Translations under genes and position numbers: made by a program
Source: an uncultured Lachnospiraceae bacterium
GTDB taxonomy: Bacteria > Bacillota > Clostridia > Lachnospirales > Lachnospiraceae
DNA: 64,000 nucleotides
Direction: 5' to 3'
Assembly (NCBI GenBank): GCA_947575805.1
Contig: CANPOY010000001.1
Span: forward strand, 1 to 64,000
In this document: positions 34,657-44,511 of the stretch, one piece after another
Layout: each line of letters opens with the position of its first letter
How positions within the stretch are numbered: position 1 is the stretch's first letter
The notes under the pieces: model-generated
What the model saw: only the letters and a program-made list of their open reading frames with translations
Database searches by the model: none
Told to the model about the DNA's origin: nothing

Positions 34657-37260
34657 TTAACGGATCACCAGATAATCTCTGGCGGGAACCTTCTTCCCTT
34701 CCGGCGTTTCCGTCTCGACATAAGCATAATTTACATATACCCTGGTACCGTCCTCGTACTCCGTACAGGAAAGTGTTTCCGTAACCGCCTCGTGTCCTAT
34801 CATCTGCTGGTTGAAAATATGGCCCAGCTCACTGTCGTAGCGCCTGTAGATCTCCAGCATTCTGTCGTAACATACAGAGTACTCTGCCCCAAAATACTGC
34901 GTATACAGCGTTTTCTGCAGGTTAAACGCGCTTTCATCCATCAGCGTAAAGGAGAGACCTGCACCGTATTCCGCGCTGTTCAGAAGAACCTCCTCCATAT
35001 TCTGCGTCAGGTTCAGGGACTCGTCTGTATAATCCACAAAACCATGCAGCGCCATCTGATAGATAGGGACATGTCTGTCTATAATAGTATATTTCGCACC
35101 GTCCAAATCCATATCGCTGATAATGCTGCTGTAAGGTACGGCGTAATTGTTGCCGTTGTGAAGCATGATTTTCTTTCCGCTTTCGGAAATATCCTTCAGG
35201 TATCCCACCTGATTCTCCAGAGCCTTCTGGCGGGACACGGGATCCTTGCGGTAGTAGTCGGCGTTCAGGTCGTCCCCGATGTCGGCAAAGGAGACATTCA
35301 TATCATACTTATCCGCAAAATCCACAAGGTTCTGAACCATCTCGCCGATCAGACTGCTTTTTAACAGGAAATGGGATTCCTGTCCCTCCCTTGCCACAAA
35401 GGACACCGTATTATAGGGATAGATTTCCGCCTTTGCCTTGCTGGTAAACCTTGCCGTATCCGCGAAGGGGAAAAATCCGTCAAAGATATTGCTGTGGTAG
35501 GCGTAATTGGTAATGCCGTCCAAATAGAGGTCGATTCCGTTCTCCGCCGCATACTGTGACAGCTTTTGCAGCTCCTTCTTGCTTCCCTGACCGGATACGG
35601 TCTTCACCTTTTTCAGGATTTCCTGTCTTACCCCGCCGTTGAGCCATCCCGTCAGCCTGACGTGCAGATTCTTCACATCGTCGGTACTGAGACGCTCCAG
35701 GATACCCTGAGCCTCCTTGTAGGTAGTCAGGGTCAGCGGTCTGGAAACCGGAACGCCCAGGAACTGCTCCACCTTGTCTACTGCGCCCACAATCTCCACC
35801 ACCACAGGCGTATGACTGTCAGCGCTCTCAACCTTCAGCCCGTCGTACTCCTCCTGCAGGTACTCCCTGTAGGCCTTCGCCATATCGGTGTAATCGTCGG
35901 AATCCACGAAGCGGTAATACTGTCTGATCGTATCCTTCGGCAGTTCAGGCTCATACAGGTAAACCTTCGTACCACCCCCGGTTCCCATCTCATATAAGGT
36001 TCTGTGAAGCAAGGCGTACTGTGCGTTTACATAGTTATAATTATTTAATTTCCCGCTGATATCGGCCTTGACCCTGGCGTAGGGCGCGCCCTCGTCCAGG
36101 ATACACAGGAAAGACGCTCCATTCTTTGCAATGCCGAAAGCGTTAAAGTAGGTCTCGGTCTCGCGGACGACGTAATCCCTGCTCTCGGCCATATCCCAGC
36201 CGTACATATTGGCATAGTAATTGCTTTGCGAAACCTTTCCATTGTTAAAGTTGATCAGGCCTCCGCCGCCTTCCGGTACCATCAGATATCCCTCGTCCTC
36301 CGTTCCGCCGCAGCCAAAGTAAGGAAGCACATCCAGGGAAAATACAGGATAAATCTCGTAATACTCAATCTCCGACAGCGGCACTTCCACAGACAACTGC
36401 CCGCCGCTTAGACGGTATATTATATTTACGTTAAAGATAGGCTTCTTGGTCTGTACGCTGCCTCCGCCCGTCCTGTCCTCCAGGGCATCCTCGTAGGTAT
36501 ACCCTACCTTTTCAAAGACCGGCTCCATCCCGGCCTTCAGTACATCGGTAGTATTGCCTCTCAACACATAGATCGGTTCGGTTTCCAGCAGGGGATAGAG
36601 CTGCAGAAGCTGTTCCTTGTCGTCGTTCTTCCCAAGCTTGTTAATATCGTATTTCTTATAGCGGTCAACCACAGAAAGGCGTTCACTCTGATCAACCCCG
36701 GCCAGAAGTTCCTCCATCCTGGCCACGCTGATCACTTCCGGAATCACATAAGTCTTCTCGCCCTCTCCAATGGAATAGAAAACCTTTACATATTCCCCTT
36801 TTTCATCCGTGCCCTGCTCGATCTCGTAGGTGCCCTTTTGAATGCTGTAGGAATAGTCATCAAAAGCAATATCGTTTCCCAAACTGTTGCTGTATGTCAG
36901 GATCAGCGTGGAGTTCAGCCGGTTCTTCTCGGGAAGAGTGGCCAAGCTGTCATTCCCGGCTCCCTCGGCACAGGAGTTCCAGACAGCGCCGCTCTTCTTA
37001 TCCTTAACGGTAAACTGCGTGGTAGCGCCGTCCATCTCAAAGAGCAGGGACTCATTCTCCATGGTGACCGCACTGCCGTCGCCCATGTAGGCCCGGACCT
37101 CCACAACCTCCTCCTCCGTCTCCTCCCCCTGATAGAACATGACGACCAGCATAACTGCCGCGACCACAAGCAAACCGATCCCCGGCGCAATAAGACTCTT
37201 AAGCCTGCTGATCAATTCCGGCTTTATTTTCGCTTTTCTGACTGCTTTATCCTTTTTCAT
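34657..37260 (-). CDS. DUF5696 membrane-anchored extracellular protein
   Basis: An 867-residue protein with one N-terminal helix (about 27-47) and a large outside domain; no lipobox. The N-terminal beta-sandwich (about 60-450) has VTMENESLLFEMDGATTQFTV. A C-terminal TIM-barrel-like part (about 480-830) contains VHVRLTGWLNGGV-type and FADIGDDLNADYY sequence, the pattern I associate with DUF5696. That layout resembles glycoside hydrolases, but I cannot identify catalytic residues. Such genes travel with oligosaccharide importers plus YIP1 and NHL-repeat genes, as here. A role in presenting or trimming sugars at the surface is inference. Confidence 0.8.
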   Translation of the reverse strand: MKKDKAVRKAKIKPELISRLKSLIAPGIGLLVVAAVMLVVMFYQGEETEEEVVEVRAYMGDGSAVTMENESLLFEMDGATTQFTVKDKKSGAVWNSCAEGAGNDSLATLPEKNRLNSTLILTYSNSLGNDIAFDDYSYSIQKGTYEIEQGTDEKGEYVKVFYSIGEGEKTYVIPEVISVARMEELLAGVDQSERLSVVDRYKKYDINKLGKNDDKEQLLQLYPLLETEPIYVLRGNTTDVLKAGMEPVFEKVGYTYEDALEDRTGGGSVQTKKPIFNVNIIYRLSGGQLSVEVPLSEIEYYEIYPVFSLDVLPYFGCGGTEDEGYLMVPEGGGGLINFNNGKVSQSNYYANMYGWDMAESRDYVVRETETYFNAFGIAKNGASFLCILDEGAPYARVKADISGKLNNYNYVNAQYALLHRTLYEMGTGGGTKVYLYEPELPKDTIRQYYRFVDSDDYTDMAKAYREYLQEEYDGLKVESADSHTPVVVEIVGAVDKVEQFLGVPVSRPLTLTTYKEAQGILERLSTDDVKNLHVRLTGWLNGGVRQEILKKVKTVSGQGSKKELQKLSQYAAENGIDLYLDGITNYAYHSNIFDGFFPFADTARFTSKAKAEIYPYNTVSFVAREGQESHFLLKSSLIGEMVQNLVDFADKYDMNVSFADIGDDLNADYYRKDPVSRQKALENQVGYLKDISESGKKIMLHNGNNYAVPYSSIISDMDLDGAKYTIIDRHVPIYQMALHGFVDYTDESLNLTQNMEEVLLNSAEYGAGLSFTLMDESAFNLQKTLYTQYFGAEYSVCYDRMLEIYRRYDSELGHIFNQQMIGHEAVTETLSCTEYEDGTRVYVNYAYVETETPEGKKVPARDYLVIR

Positions 37261-37298
37261 TCTGAAATCTCCCTACTTTTGATATTCCAAAACCGCCG

Positions 37299-37955
37299 TT
37301 ATACCCGGAACAGCAGCTCCCTCACAATCGAGATAAAGTACGCAACTCCCTGGCTGATCATGCTGAAGAATAACAGCAGGATAAATACCATGACCAGCAT
37401 GGCAAAGACCGTGGCAATAATAAATCCGATGTTCTTCGCCATCTTATACTCGTGGATCTGCGCCATCGCAAACAAAATAAGGACGGCAGCCCATACCAGG
37501 GAAAAGCTGCTGAGAACCATATAAAACTCGGCCTCATCGACCGTCACCACATTACTCAGAATAAGCAGCGGGAACTGGATCAGCGGATAGGGAAGCATTC
37601 CGTAGCATGTGGCCACATAAATCTGTCCAAGCCTACCCTTGCCGTCAAACAGCGTCGTCAGCGCCCAGTTGCCGACGCACCACATGGCAAGGACAAATAA
37701 AACGCTCCCGATCTGAAGGATAATATTAATTTCCGGCCAGTAAACTCTCAGGAAGAGAAAACCGGTAAACTGCAGTCTCATAAGCCTGGCGAGAAGCGTA
37801 ACAATCAAAATCGTATTGGCAACCGCAATGGATCCCCGTTTCTCATGGGTCAAATCCCAGAAACCGTCAAGGGGATGGGTCAGGCAGTAAAACGCAAATT
37901 GCAGCGACTTCTTGTAATCTGCAATTTTTTGATTCTTTTTAAATAAAGCTGTCAT
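37299..37955 (-). CDS. YIP1-family membrane protein
   Basis: A 218-residue protein with five or six membrane helices. The cytosolic N-terminus has the segment FAFYCLTHPLDGFWDLTHEKRGS (about 20-42), characteristic of small YIP1-like proteins in clostridial sugar-importer operons. It is flanked by the DUF5696 and NHL genes with gaps of 38 and 13 bases. Its role is unknown; the fixed neighbourhood suggests it assembles or anchors the importer. Confidence 0.8.
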   Translation of the reverse strand: MTALFKKNQKIADYKKSLQFAFYCLTHPLDGFWDLTHEKRGSIAVANTILIVTLLARLMRLQFTGFLFLRVYWPEINIILQIGSVLFVLAMWCVGNWALTTLFDGKGRLGQIYVATCYGMLPYPLIQFPLLILSNVVTVDEAEFYMVLSSFSLVWAAVLILFAMAQIHEYKMAKNIGFIIATVFAMLVMVFILLLFFSMISQGVAYFISIVRELLFRV

Positions 37956-37968
37956 CTCCGGCCTCCAT

Positions 37969-39480
37969 TCATTTCTGATTCATAAAAATATCCGCCTTAT
38001 CGATCTCCCATCTGATTCTCTTGATTCTTCCGATGGCAAGAGGAACAATCATCAACAAGGCAACCACCGCAAATATGATACCGATATGATCCTCCACCCA
38101 TTGCTTTCTATATTGCTTAAAAGCCTTGGAGTAATTATCATCATCATATTTCAGTTTAAAATAATCCATGGCTTCCTGATATTTCTTCTGTCTCAGTAAG
38201 GATCGGCCAATCCCGATATAAGCCAGATCGTAATTGTTGTTCTGATTCATAACCTCCTGCCAGCTCGCTCCGGATTCATCGTAAAATCCATCCTGAAACT
38301 GCTCAATGGCATCGAAGATCAACTGACCGTACTGCGTAGGAGTAAAGAGCGTTATGCTGTTATCCTGGGAATCCAGCACCAGCAGATCATGTTCCATGTG
38401 ATCCAGAGCCACCGGGCGTCTGAAATACCCGCCCTCATTGCCGGGTCCTCCAAAGCCATACAGCATCCGCCCCTGATCATCATAGGCGAAAACTCTTCCT
38501 CTTGTCTTGTCAAGCACGAAATAGATGTCATTCTCCATGGCGGTTACATCCGTAAAGAGAGAGGGGCCATCATATCCTCCGCCGTTGCCCCAGTACAGAT
38601 CGCCGATCACATATAACTCTCCATTCCGTACCAGAATGTCGGACCCCATCAAGTTCAGCTTCTTCACTATATCCGTATCGCCACTATCAATGTCGTCCTG
38701 ATTAGCCTGGGTGATCGTAGCATAGATGAATCCCTCATGATCCATATAGAGATTATCATACTCGGTAGGCGTGAACTTCTCCATGTTCTCACGCTGGGTC
38801 TTGGAAGCAAACTTCTTCCAGACGTAATCGGTCCAATTGTATGTAACGGGCGTCGCACCTACAAATCCCGAGAAGACGCCGTCGTTTTCGAACTTGACCA
38901 AACCCTTGTTTACATTCTTTGCCACACAGTAAACTCTTCCGGCCGTATCCACCGCTATCTTAGCGGGGAGAAAATCGATCTCCTGGTTAAAGGTGGCGTC
39001 CGTAGGCTTTGTAAACGCCATGATATAATTGCCGTCCATGTCCAGCTTCAGGATCCTGCAGTTATTCATGTCAGCCACATAAATATAACCATCATCCGTA
39101 ATCGTAACATCGGTGGGAGAATTAAATTCCTTTACCTCAACATCGCCCCTGATACCGTCTATGGAACGGACATAGGAAATGGTGTCTTTATCTGTCCGCT
39201 GAAGCTCAAGGATTCTGTTGTTGCCGGTGTCACAGACATAAATGCTGTTACCCTTTACAAACAGTCCTTCCGGTCGCTTCAGGGGCAGTTCCAGACCAAG
39301 GTCGGCTGACGTATATACACCAACCACTTCATATGCATCCGGCGAATATTGGATGTCTCCCCAGTAATCATAGCTGTATGTATACCCTTCCTCCGCCCTT
39401 ACGGTAAGCCCAGTGCCCGACACCGCGAGAACACCGGCGGCTATCATGCATACAGCTGTTTTTAAAAATCTCTTCTTCAT
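37969..39480 (-). CDS. NHL-repeat protein with TPR-like segment and C-terminal anchor
   Basis: Taking the ATG at 39480 (GAGGTGG upstream), the protein has 503 residues: signal peptide (about 1-27, ending VRAEE), an NHL beta-propeller (about 45-375), a TPR-like helical pair (about 390-450) and a C-terminal helix (about 463-485) that leaves a short cytosolic tail. Propeller repeats are visible as LKRPEGLFVKGNSIYVCDTG, FNSPTDVTITDDGYIYVADMN and FRRPVALDHMEHDLLVLDS. It is presumably a surface scaffold or sugar-binding partner of the importer. No enzyme motif is seen. Confidence 0.85.
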   Translation of the reverse strand: MKKRFLKTAVCMIAAGVLAVSGTGLTVRAEEGYTYSYDYWGDIQYSPDAYEVVGVYTSADLGLELPLKRPEGLFVKGNSIYVCDTGNNRILELQRTDKDTISYVRSIDGIRGDVEVKEFNSPTDVTITDDGYIYVADMNNCRILKLDMDGNYIMAFTKPTDATFNQEIDFLPAKIAVDTAGRVYCVAKNVNKGLVKFENDGVFSGFVGATPVTYNWTDYVWKKFASKTQRENMEKFTPTEYDNLYMDHEGFIYATITQANQDDIDSGDTDIVKKLNLMGSDILVRNGELYVIGDLYWGNGGGYDGPSLFTDVTAMENDIYFVLDKTRGRVFAYDDQGRMLYGFGGPGNEGGYFRRPVALDHMEHDLLVLDSQDNSITLFTPTQYGQLIFDAIEQFQDGFYDESGASWQEVMNQNNNYDLAYIGIGRSLLRQKKYQEAMDYFKLKYDDDNYSKAFKQYRKQWVEDHIGIIFAVVALLMIVPLAIGRIKRIRWEIDKADIFMNQK

Positions 39481-39496
39481 ACGCCACCTCATCCGC

Positions 39497-40402
39497 TTAA
39501 TCTTTCAGACCGGAACTCGCCATTGTCTCCAGCACCTGGCTCTCTGACAGGATAAACGTTATAATAGGAACAATGATCACCACGATCAATACAGCTGCGC
39601 CCTGTCCCGTCCTGGCGATACCGCCGCCCTGGATCTGCTGAAGGGCAAATACGAGGGTTTTTCTTTCCTCGGAATAGATAAAGGTCGCGGCTCTATTATT
39701 CCAGAGTCCCTGTACGGAGAAGATGATCAACGTCATCCATGCCGGTTTCACATTCGGCATAACAATTCCCATAAATACTTTCCATTCGTTTGCGCCGTCG
39801 ATCTTCGCCGCTTCAATCAGCGACATGGGCAATCCCTCCATAAACTGCTTCATCAGGAACAATCCCATGGGAGATGCGAAAGCCGGAATGATGATCGCCC
39901 AATAAGTATCTACCCAGCCCAACGCATTGATAATCAGATAGTTTGGTATCGCTGTTACATAACCGGTAAACATCATGGACACAGTGACAATTTTGAAAAA
40001 TGTCTGATTCCCCGGAAATTCATACTTGGAAAGTACAAACGCTCCCATGGAAGCCACGATCAGGTGCCCCGCCGTCCCCACCACCGTGATGAATACGGTA
40101 TTAAACAAATACCTGGAAAATGTTACCCAGGACTTACCCATTGTCACAAACAAATCCGAAAAGTTATCAAGCGTCGGATGCTTTGCTAATATTTTTGGAG
40201 GGAACATAAATAGTTCATCCAGCGGCTTCAGCGCACTGTTTATAGCATAGATCATGGGAAATGCCATAATTAACGCCATTAACATCAAGAACATATACAG
40301 GAAAAAATCTCCCCAGATGGAACGGTTCGGCTTTCTCCTTTTGATCAGCTTCTTGTGATATACCCCGTTTTCCGATATTTCTTTCTTCTGCTTTTTGCTC
40401 AT
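39497..40402 (-). CDS. Sugar ABC importer permease, MalG type (second set)
   Basis: A 301-residue permease with six helices and EAA loop IEAAKIDGANEWKVFMGIVMPNVKP near 195-219. It is separated from its partner by a single base. It belongs with the binding protein at 41355-44312. The cytosolic N-terminus is rich in lysine (MSKKQKKEIS). Confidence 0.93.
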   Translation of the reverse strand: MSKKQKKEISENGVYHKKLIKRRKPNRSIWGDFFLYMFLMLMALIMAFPMIYAINSALKPLDELFMFPPKILAKHPTLDNFSDLFVTMGKSWVTFSRYLFNTVFITVVGTAGHLIVASMGAFVLSKYEFPGNQTFFKIVTVSMMFTGYVTAIPNYLIINALGWVDTYWAIIIPAFASPMGLFLMKQFMEGLPMSLIEAAKIDGANEWKVFMGIVMPNVKPAWMTLIIFSVQGLWNNRAATFIYSEERKTLVFALQQIQGGGIARTGQGAAVLIVVIIVPIITFILSESQVLETMASSGLKD

Positions 40403-40403
40403 A

Positions 40404-41342
40404 TCAGGTTCCTACTCTTCTCAACATAGACTGGATTGCTTTGTTACACAGGATCATCATCAGGAACAATACAACCGCAATGGCGGACGCATAACCCATC
40501 TCAAATCTGGAAAAACCATAGTCGTACAGATGTGTCACTATAGTACGGGCCGCATAATCCGTACTGGGATAACCGCACAGTGCCATGGTTACATCACAGA
40601 CACCGAATGCCTGGGTGATAGACATGACGGCCCCGAACAAAAGCATGGGTTTCATGTTAGGAAGCGTGATATACCACAATTCCTGCCAACGATTCTTCAC
40701 GCCGTCCATATACCCCGCTTCGAACTGTGCTCGATCCACTCCCTGAAGACCGGCCACAAAAGACAGGAATCCGGTTCCAAGGCTCATCCAGAGAATAACT
40801 ACCATACAGATTGGCAGCATATAAGTCGGATTAATAAACCATAAGATCGGCGCATTTATAATGCCGAGATCCATCAGCAACGCATTTGCATATCCATAAG
40901 CATCTCCTCTGAAGAACACGGAGAAGATTACATACAGATTACCCGCGATGGAAGGTGCATAGAAGACAACTACCGCAATCGTCCTGATCCAGCGAGGCAG
41001 CTCGTTAATCAACCACGCAAAAAGGAATGACATGATATAGCCCAGCGGTCCGGTGACAATAGCGATCAGCAAGGTATTCTTGATGCCGGTCAGGAATACG
41101 TCATCCTCAAGAATCAGGCTTAAATAATTCTGAATTCCGATGAATCTGGGCTTCTCCAGTATGTTGTAATAAGTAAAACTGAAGAAAATAGACGTTATCA
41201 CCGGCAGTACAAAAAAGGTGATAAACAATATTGCGTATGGAGCAAGAAACAGATAACACATTTTAGCGCGTTTTGCTTTCTTCACCCCTACTTTAAAATT
41301 GTGCTTTTTCAGCATGAAATACTTTCGAAAATACTCTTTCAT
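40404..41342 (-). CDS. Sugar ABC importer permease, MalF type (second set)
   Basis: A 312-residue permease with six helices. The EAA loop (FEAGYMDGVKNRWQELWYITLPNMKP) lies near 215-240, with glycine in place of the second alanine. The basic N-terminus (about 1-28) precedes the first helix. It starts 12 bases after the binding-protein stop. Confidence 0.93.
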   Translation of the reverse strand: MKEYFRKYFMLKKHNFKVGVKKAKRAKMCYLFLAPYAILFITFFVLPVITSIFFSFTYYNILEKPRFIGIQNYLSLILEDDVFLTGIKNTLLIAIVTGPLGYIMSFLFAWLINELPRWIRTIAVVVFYAPSIAGNLYVIFSVFFRGDAYGYANALLMDLGIINAPILWFINPTYMLPICMVVILWMSLGTGFLSFVAGLQGVDRAQFEAGYMDGVKNRWQELWYITLPNMKPMLLFGAVMSITQAFGVCDVTMALCGYPSTDYAARTIVTHLYDYGFSRFEMGYASAIAVVLFLMMILCNKAIQSMLRRVGT

Positions 41343-41354
41343 TCTTCTTCACCC

Positions 41355-44312
41355 CTATTCCTGAACCGACATGCCGAACTCTTTCCGCTTTTTCGTAATC
41401 TCATCGTCTATCGTGATCGTGTAATCGATGATTGTCTCTCTCGGATCCGTTTTCTCATTGATTACCTTTCTGATCGCATTGGAAATGTGACGCCCTGTGT
41501 AATATCCTCCGGGAACCTCCCTGATACCCACCGTCTGCTCCCACTGTTCGCTCAAAACCGCAATGTCGTCCGCGCTCCAGGCCAGTTTACTGAAAGCTTC
41601 TCTGTTGGCTGTCGCATACCTTGCGGAAGAGCCCAGCAGAGCCTCTATCTCACGTCCGAAACGTACCTGCGTATCGGCCTGTGCCCACCACTTCATAAAT
41701 TCCCACGCGTCTTTCCGAAGAGATTCATCCTCCGTCTTGATCATCATGGTGGCGTTGCCTGTGATGAAATCAGAGCGATCAATATAAGTATTTCCATTTT
41801 CATCCGTGTATTCCGTACCCGGAATCAGTGTGAAATCCCAAAGTCCCCGTATCTCAGGCGCCGAAACCATCAGAGTATTATATACAGAATACGCCATCAC
41901 GCCGATCGGCATCTCGCCGGTACGGAATCGGCTGACGAAATCGTATATGGTAGGAAGACCATAATCCGTAAAAAACCTTGTATAATCGTCGAAAGCCTTT
42001 ACTCCCGCCTCACTGTTCACAACCGTCCTTGTACCTTCCTCGTTATACAGATCACCTCCGTATTGGTAAAGCAGGCTAAAGTACATGGACAGGTCAGGCG
42101 CCGTGGAAGCCACCGCCGTGCTGGCTGTGGAGCCGCTGCTCCCCGCTGCTGTAGGAAGCCCTATCGACATATTGTTGCCCTGAATCGTCGGAAGCATCTC
42201 TATCAGATCCTGCCACGTCTGCGGAACCTCAAGACCCAGCTCCTCAAGCACGTCTTTTCTATAGAACATTACGTTAAAGGTCTGTGTCTCCGGAATGGCA
42301 TATACGCTGTCGCCAATCCTGTACTGTTCATAAGAGCTGGACGTATAAGGGGCCAGCACTTCATCGAGATCATCAAACTGGCTCAGATCCTCCACCGCGT
42401 TACGCAGCGCATAGTTTACGGGCTGATCAGCAGCGATAGAGAGCACTACATTAGGACCCCTCCCCGCTACCACCGCATTCATCAGTGCACCGGCGTCCAC
42501 GATCTCCACATTGACCTTGATCCCGGTATTAGGGATAAAGGTATCATCCACCATGGATTTCAATATCGTACCCTGGTCACGTCCGGTGGATATCCATACC
42601 TTGACCACATTTTCATTCTCGTCCTCGTAAACATCTCCCACCGCGTCATAATCAACAACAAAAGAAGCACCAAAGGAGCTTAATTCATGCCAAATCTTAG
42701 CAAATAAGGTCTCCGTATCCTTCTCAGGCTTCGTATTCACTCCCGTTATGGCAATATAATCAATGTCAAGCTTCGTGGAGCTCATATTCAGGGATGCAGT
42801 ACCCAACGCCGTTATATTGTCCTTGAAGGTCGTGAATTCCAGTGTAATCTTCTGCGGATTATCCACAAATCTTTCCAATTGCTGTGCCACCGTCTGGGCG
42901 GATGCGATGCTGTCCGCCTTCTGTCCGCTGTACTCCACCATCTCGTCAACGATCTTAAACAGCCGTTTCGCTTCAAGATCCATAGCCTTAATGACTTCAG
43001 GATAAACCTTGTGAATATTGTAATCTCTGTATTTGTCAGGGGTTGCACCGGTATACACAAGAACTGCCCTGTATATTTGGTTCAGGCGGTAGATCGAATC
43101 CTCCAGATCGTTCAAGATCGTTCCCACGCCCCCCAAAGACGCCTCCAGGCGCATGGTGTGTTTTCCCCCCGTCAGATAGAATTTATAGGGTTCCCCGTTT
43201 TCATCCGCAAGCTGCATACAATTCCAGCTGTTGGAATAACCAAAATACACATTTTGCATTTCCCGGAACGGGATTTCGCCATCTATGTATAAAGTCCGGC
43301 TCGACACGCTGCCACGGGAATAGTTTTGACGTCCCTTGACCATGATATTGTAATAACCATCCTCAGGAACTTCAAAATCCCATTCAATCCATTGCCCCGG
43401 ACTGCTCCAGGCTTCGCCGCCCACGTAATTCAGCAATGTCTTGGTCACGCTGCAGGGCTGCGTCGAAGGAGAAGATCTGTCATATTTCGCATACAGAGAC
43501 GACTCCGAACGCAAGGTAGAATCCTCGCCCTGTACCGTCTGCCTGTAGTCAAGTCCAACATTCGTTGTGTTTACTGCCGGCTGAGCCGCAATATAGTCCT
43601 GATATGCAAGAAGCTCCTGAACCGTCTGAACCGTCAGCCTCCTGATCACGAGAGGCTCATTCTCCGCCACCAGAGTAATTTCATTGTCGCCTTTTTCAAA
43701 ATAGAACTTATACGGATCCAGCACATACCCCATATCATCACGGAAGTACGATGCTTGCCAGTCATAATTCTCCACCTGGGTGGGGCGAATCTCATTGCCC
43801 TGATTGTCTATTCTGACAGGCCCTCCATCCATCCACATCCTCGTGAAAGAAATGTTGGCAGCTTTTTCAAAGGGAAGCTCTCCATTTATGTAGATTGCAC
43901 GCTCCACGGTGACTCCTTTGGATTCCGGCGCAAAATATTCTATATGCACATTATAGAAACCGCTCTCCGGAACATTTATCTTCCATGTCACGCTGGAATC
44001 CGAACCAGTGTACAGAGCCTTGGACTCACCATAATAATCCTTATACTCTTCCACATCTTCAGCTTCCTTATAGGCAAAGAGATCCACTTCCAATGTCTGG
44101 TCGGGATGTCCAGTTCCTTCGTGAGCCTGAAGATACTTGGTGTAAGTGCCTTCTCTCTCCATGCCGTCCACGTCTTTGGAAAGATCATACCCCTCATACT
44201 TCTCCCTGAAACTATCCGCCCCCCGCCTCGAAAGAATCAATACAGCCGCCACCACCACCGCGATGGTCAAAATAACTATACAGACAGTTGTTTTTTTAGA
44301 AGTTATTTTCAT
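41355..44312 (-). CDS. Membrane-anchored binding protein with N-terminal sugar-binding-like modules
   Basis: From the ATG at 44312 (GGAGG upstream) the protein has 985 residues. An N-terminal helix (about 8-28) has no lipobox, so it stays membrane-bound. Two beta-sandwich modules follow (about 75-230 and 270-400). Each has a segment like SGFYNVHIEYFAPESKG or DGYYNIMVKGRQNYSRG and then RAIYINGELPF or RTLYIDGEIPF. They resemble CBM6/35-type modules. A helical linker (about 400-490) leads to a family 1 solute-binding domain (about 560-985). It is the first gene of the nine-gene operon. Fusion of lectin-like modules to a binding protein could help capture long or branched xylan fragments; this is inference. 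Confidence 0.85.
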   Translation of the reverse strand: MKITSKKTTVCIVILTIAVVVAAVLILSRRGADSFREKYEGYDLSKDVDGMEREGTYTKYLQAHEGTGHPDQTLEVDLFAYKEAEDVEEYKDYYGESKALYTGSDSSVTWKINVPESGFYNVHIEYFAPESKGVTVERAIYINGELPFEKAANISFTRMWMDGGPVRIDNQGNEIRPTQVENYDWQASYFRDDMGYVLDPYKFYFEKGDNEITLVAENEPLVIRRLTVQTVQELLAYQDYIAAQPAVNTTNVGLDYRQTVQGEDSTLRSESSLYAKYDRSSPSTQPCSVTKTLLNYVGGEAWSSPGQWIEWDFEVPEDGYYNIMVKGRQNYSRGSVSSRTLYIDGEIPFREMQNVYFGYSNSWNCMQLADENGEPYKFYLTGGKHTMRLEASLGGVGTILNDLEDSIYRLNQIYRAVLVYTGATPDKYRDYNIHKVYPEVIKAMDLEAKRLFKIVDEMVEYSGQKADSIASAQTVAQQLERFVDNPQKITLEFTTFKDNITALGTASLNMSSTKLDIDYIAITGVNTKPEKDTETLFAKIWHELSSFGASFVVDYDAVGDVYEDENENVVKVWISTGRDQGTILKSMVDDTFIPNTGIKVNVEIVDAGALMNAVVAGRGPNVVLSIAADQPVNYALRNAVEDLSQFDDLDEVLAPYTSSSYEQYRIGDSVYAIPETQTFNVMFYRKDVLEELGLEVPQTWQDLIEMLPTIQGNNMSIGLPTAAGSSGSTASTAVASTAPDLSMYFSLLYQYGGDLYNEEGTRTVVNSEAGVKAFDDYTRFFTDYGLPTIYDFVSRFRTGEMPIGVMAYSVYNTLMVSAPEIRGLWDFTLIPGTEYTDENGNTYIDRSDFITGNATMMIKTEDESLRKDAWEFMKWWAQADTQVRFGREIEALLGSSARYATANREAFSKLAWSADDIAVLSEQWEQTVGIREVPGGYYTGRHISNAIRKVINEKTDPRETIIDYTITIDDEITKKRKEFGMSVQE

Positions 44313-44370
44313 ATTTGCCTCCAAATACCTCTTCGTGACTGTAAAACAAAATCTATATTGACATTATACA

Positions 44371-44434
44371 CAAACGATTATAGACCATCTACTTATTCTT
44401 TGCTCCAAAATGCTCAATTCTTGCGCAAACGATT
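44371..44434 (-). promoter_or_regulatory. Two CAAACGATT direct repeats upstream of importer operon
   Basis: The 9-base sequence CAAACGATT occurs at 44371-44379 and 44426-44434, 55 bp apart (about five helical turns). TATAAT elements on the minus strand lie on both sides of the proximal copy. The spacing suits an activator or repressor with two sites. The rest of the 199-bp region between the binding-protein start (44312) and the uxuB stop (44512) shows no gene and no clear terminator for uxuB. Confidence 0.35.
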
Positions 44435-44511
44435 TCCGGTCTCAAAATGTACCTCTTCGGCCCGAAATTACTCTCGGACCGGAAAGGCACGTTAAATCCG
44501 AAGCGGAACCT

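Noticed and set aside
41301-42683. 460-codon open frame on the plus strand
   Set aside because: It is antisense to the binding-protein domain of the gene at 41355-44312; the amino-acid mix is that of a shadow frame.
43326-44495. 389-codon open frame on the plus strand
   Set aside because: It is antisense to the anchored binding protein, with no domain and no ribosome binding site.
44325-44511. A cre-like catabolite site before the importer operon
   Set aside because: The CGTTTG-containing sequences do not fit the full cre palindrome on either strand.
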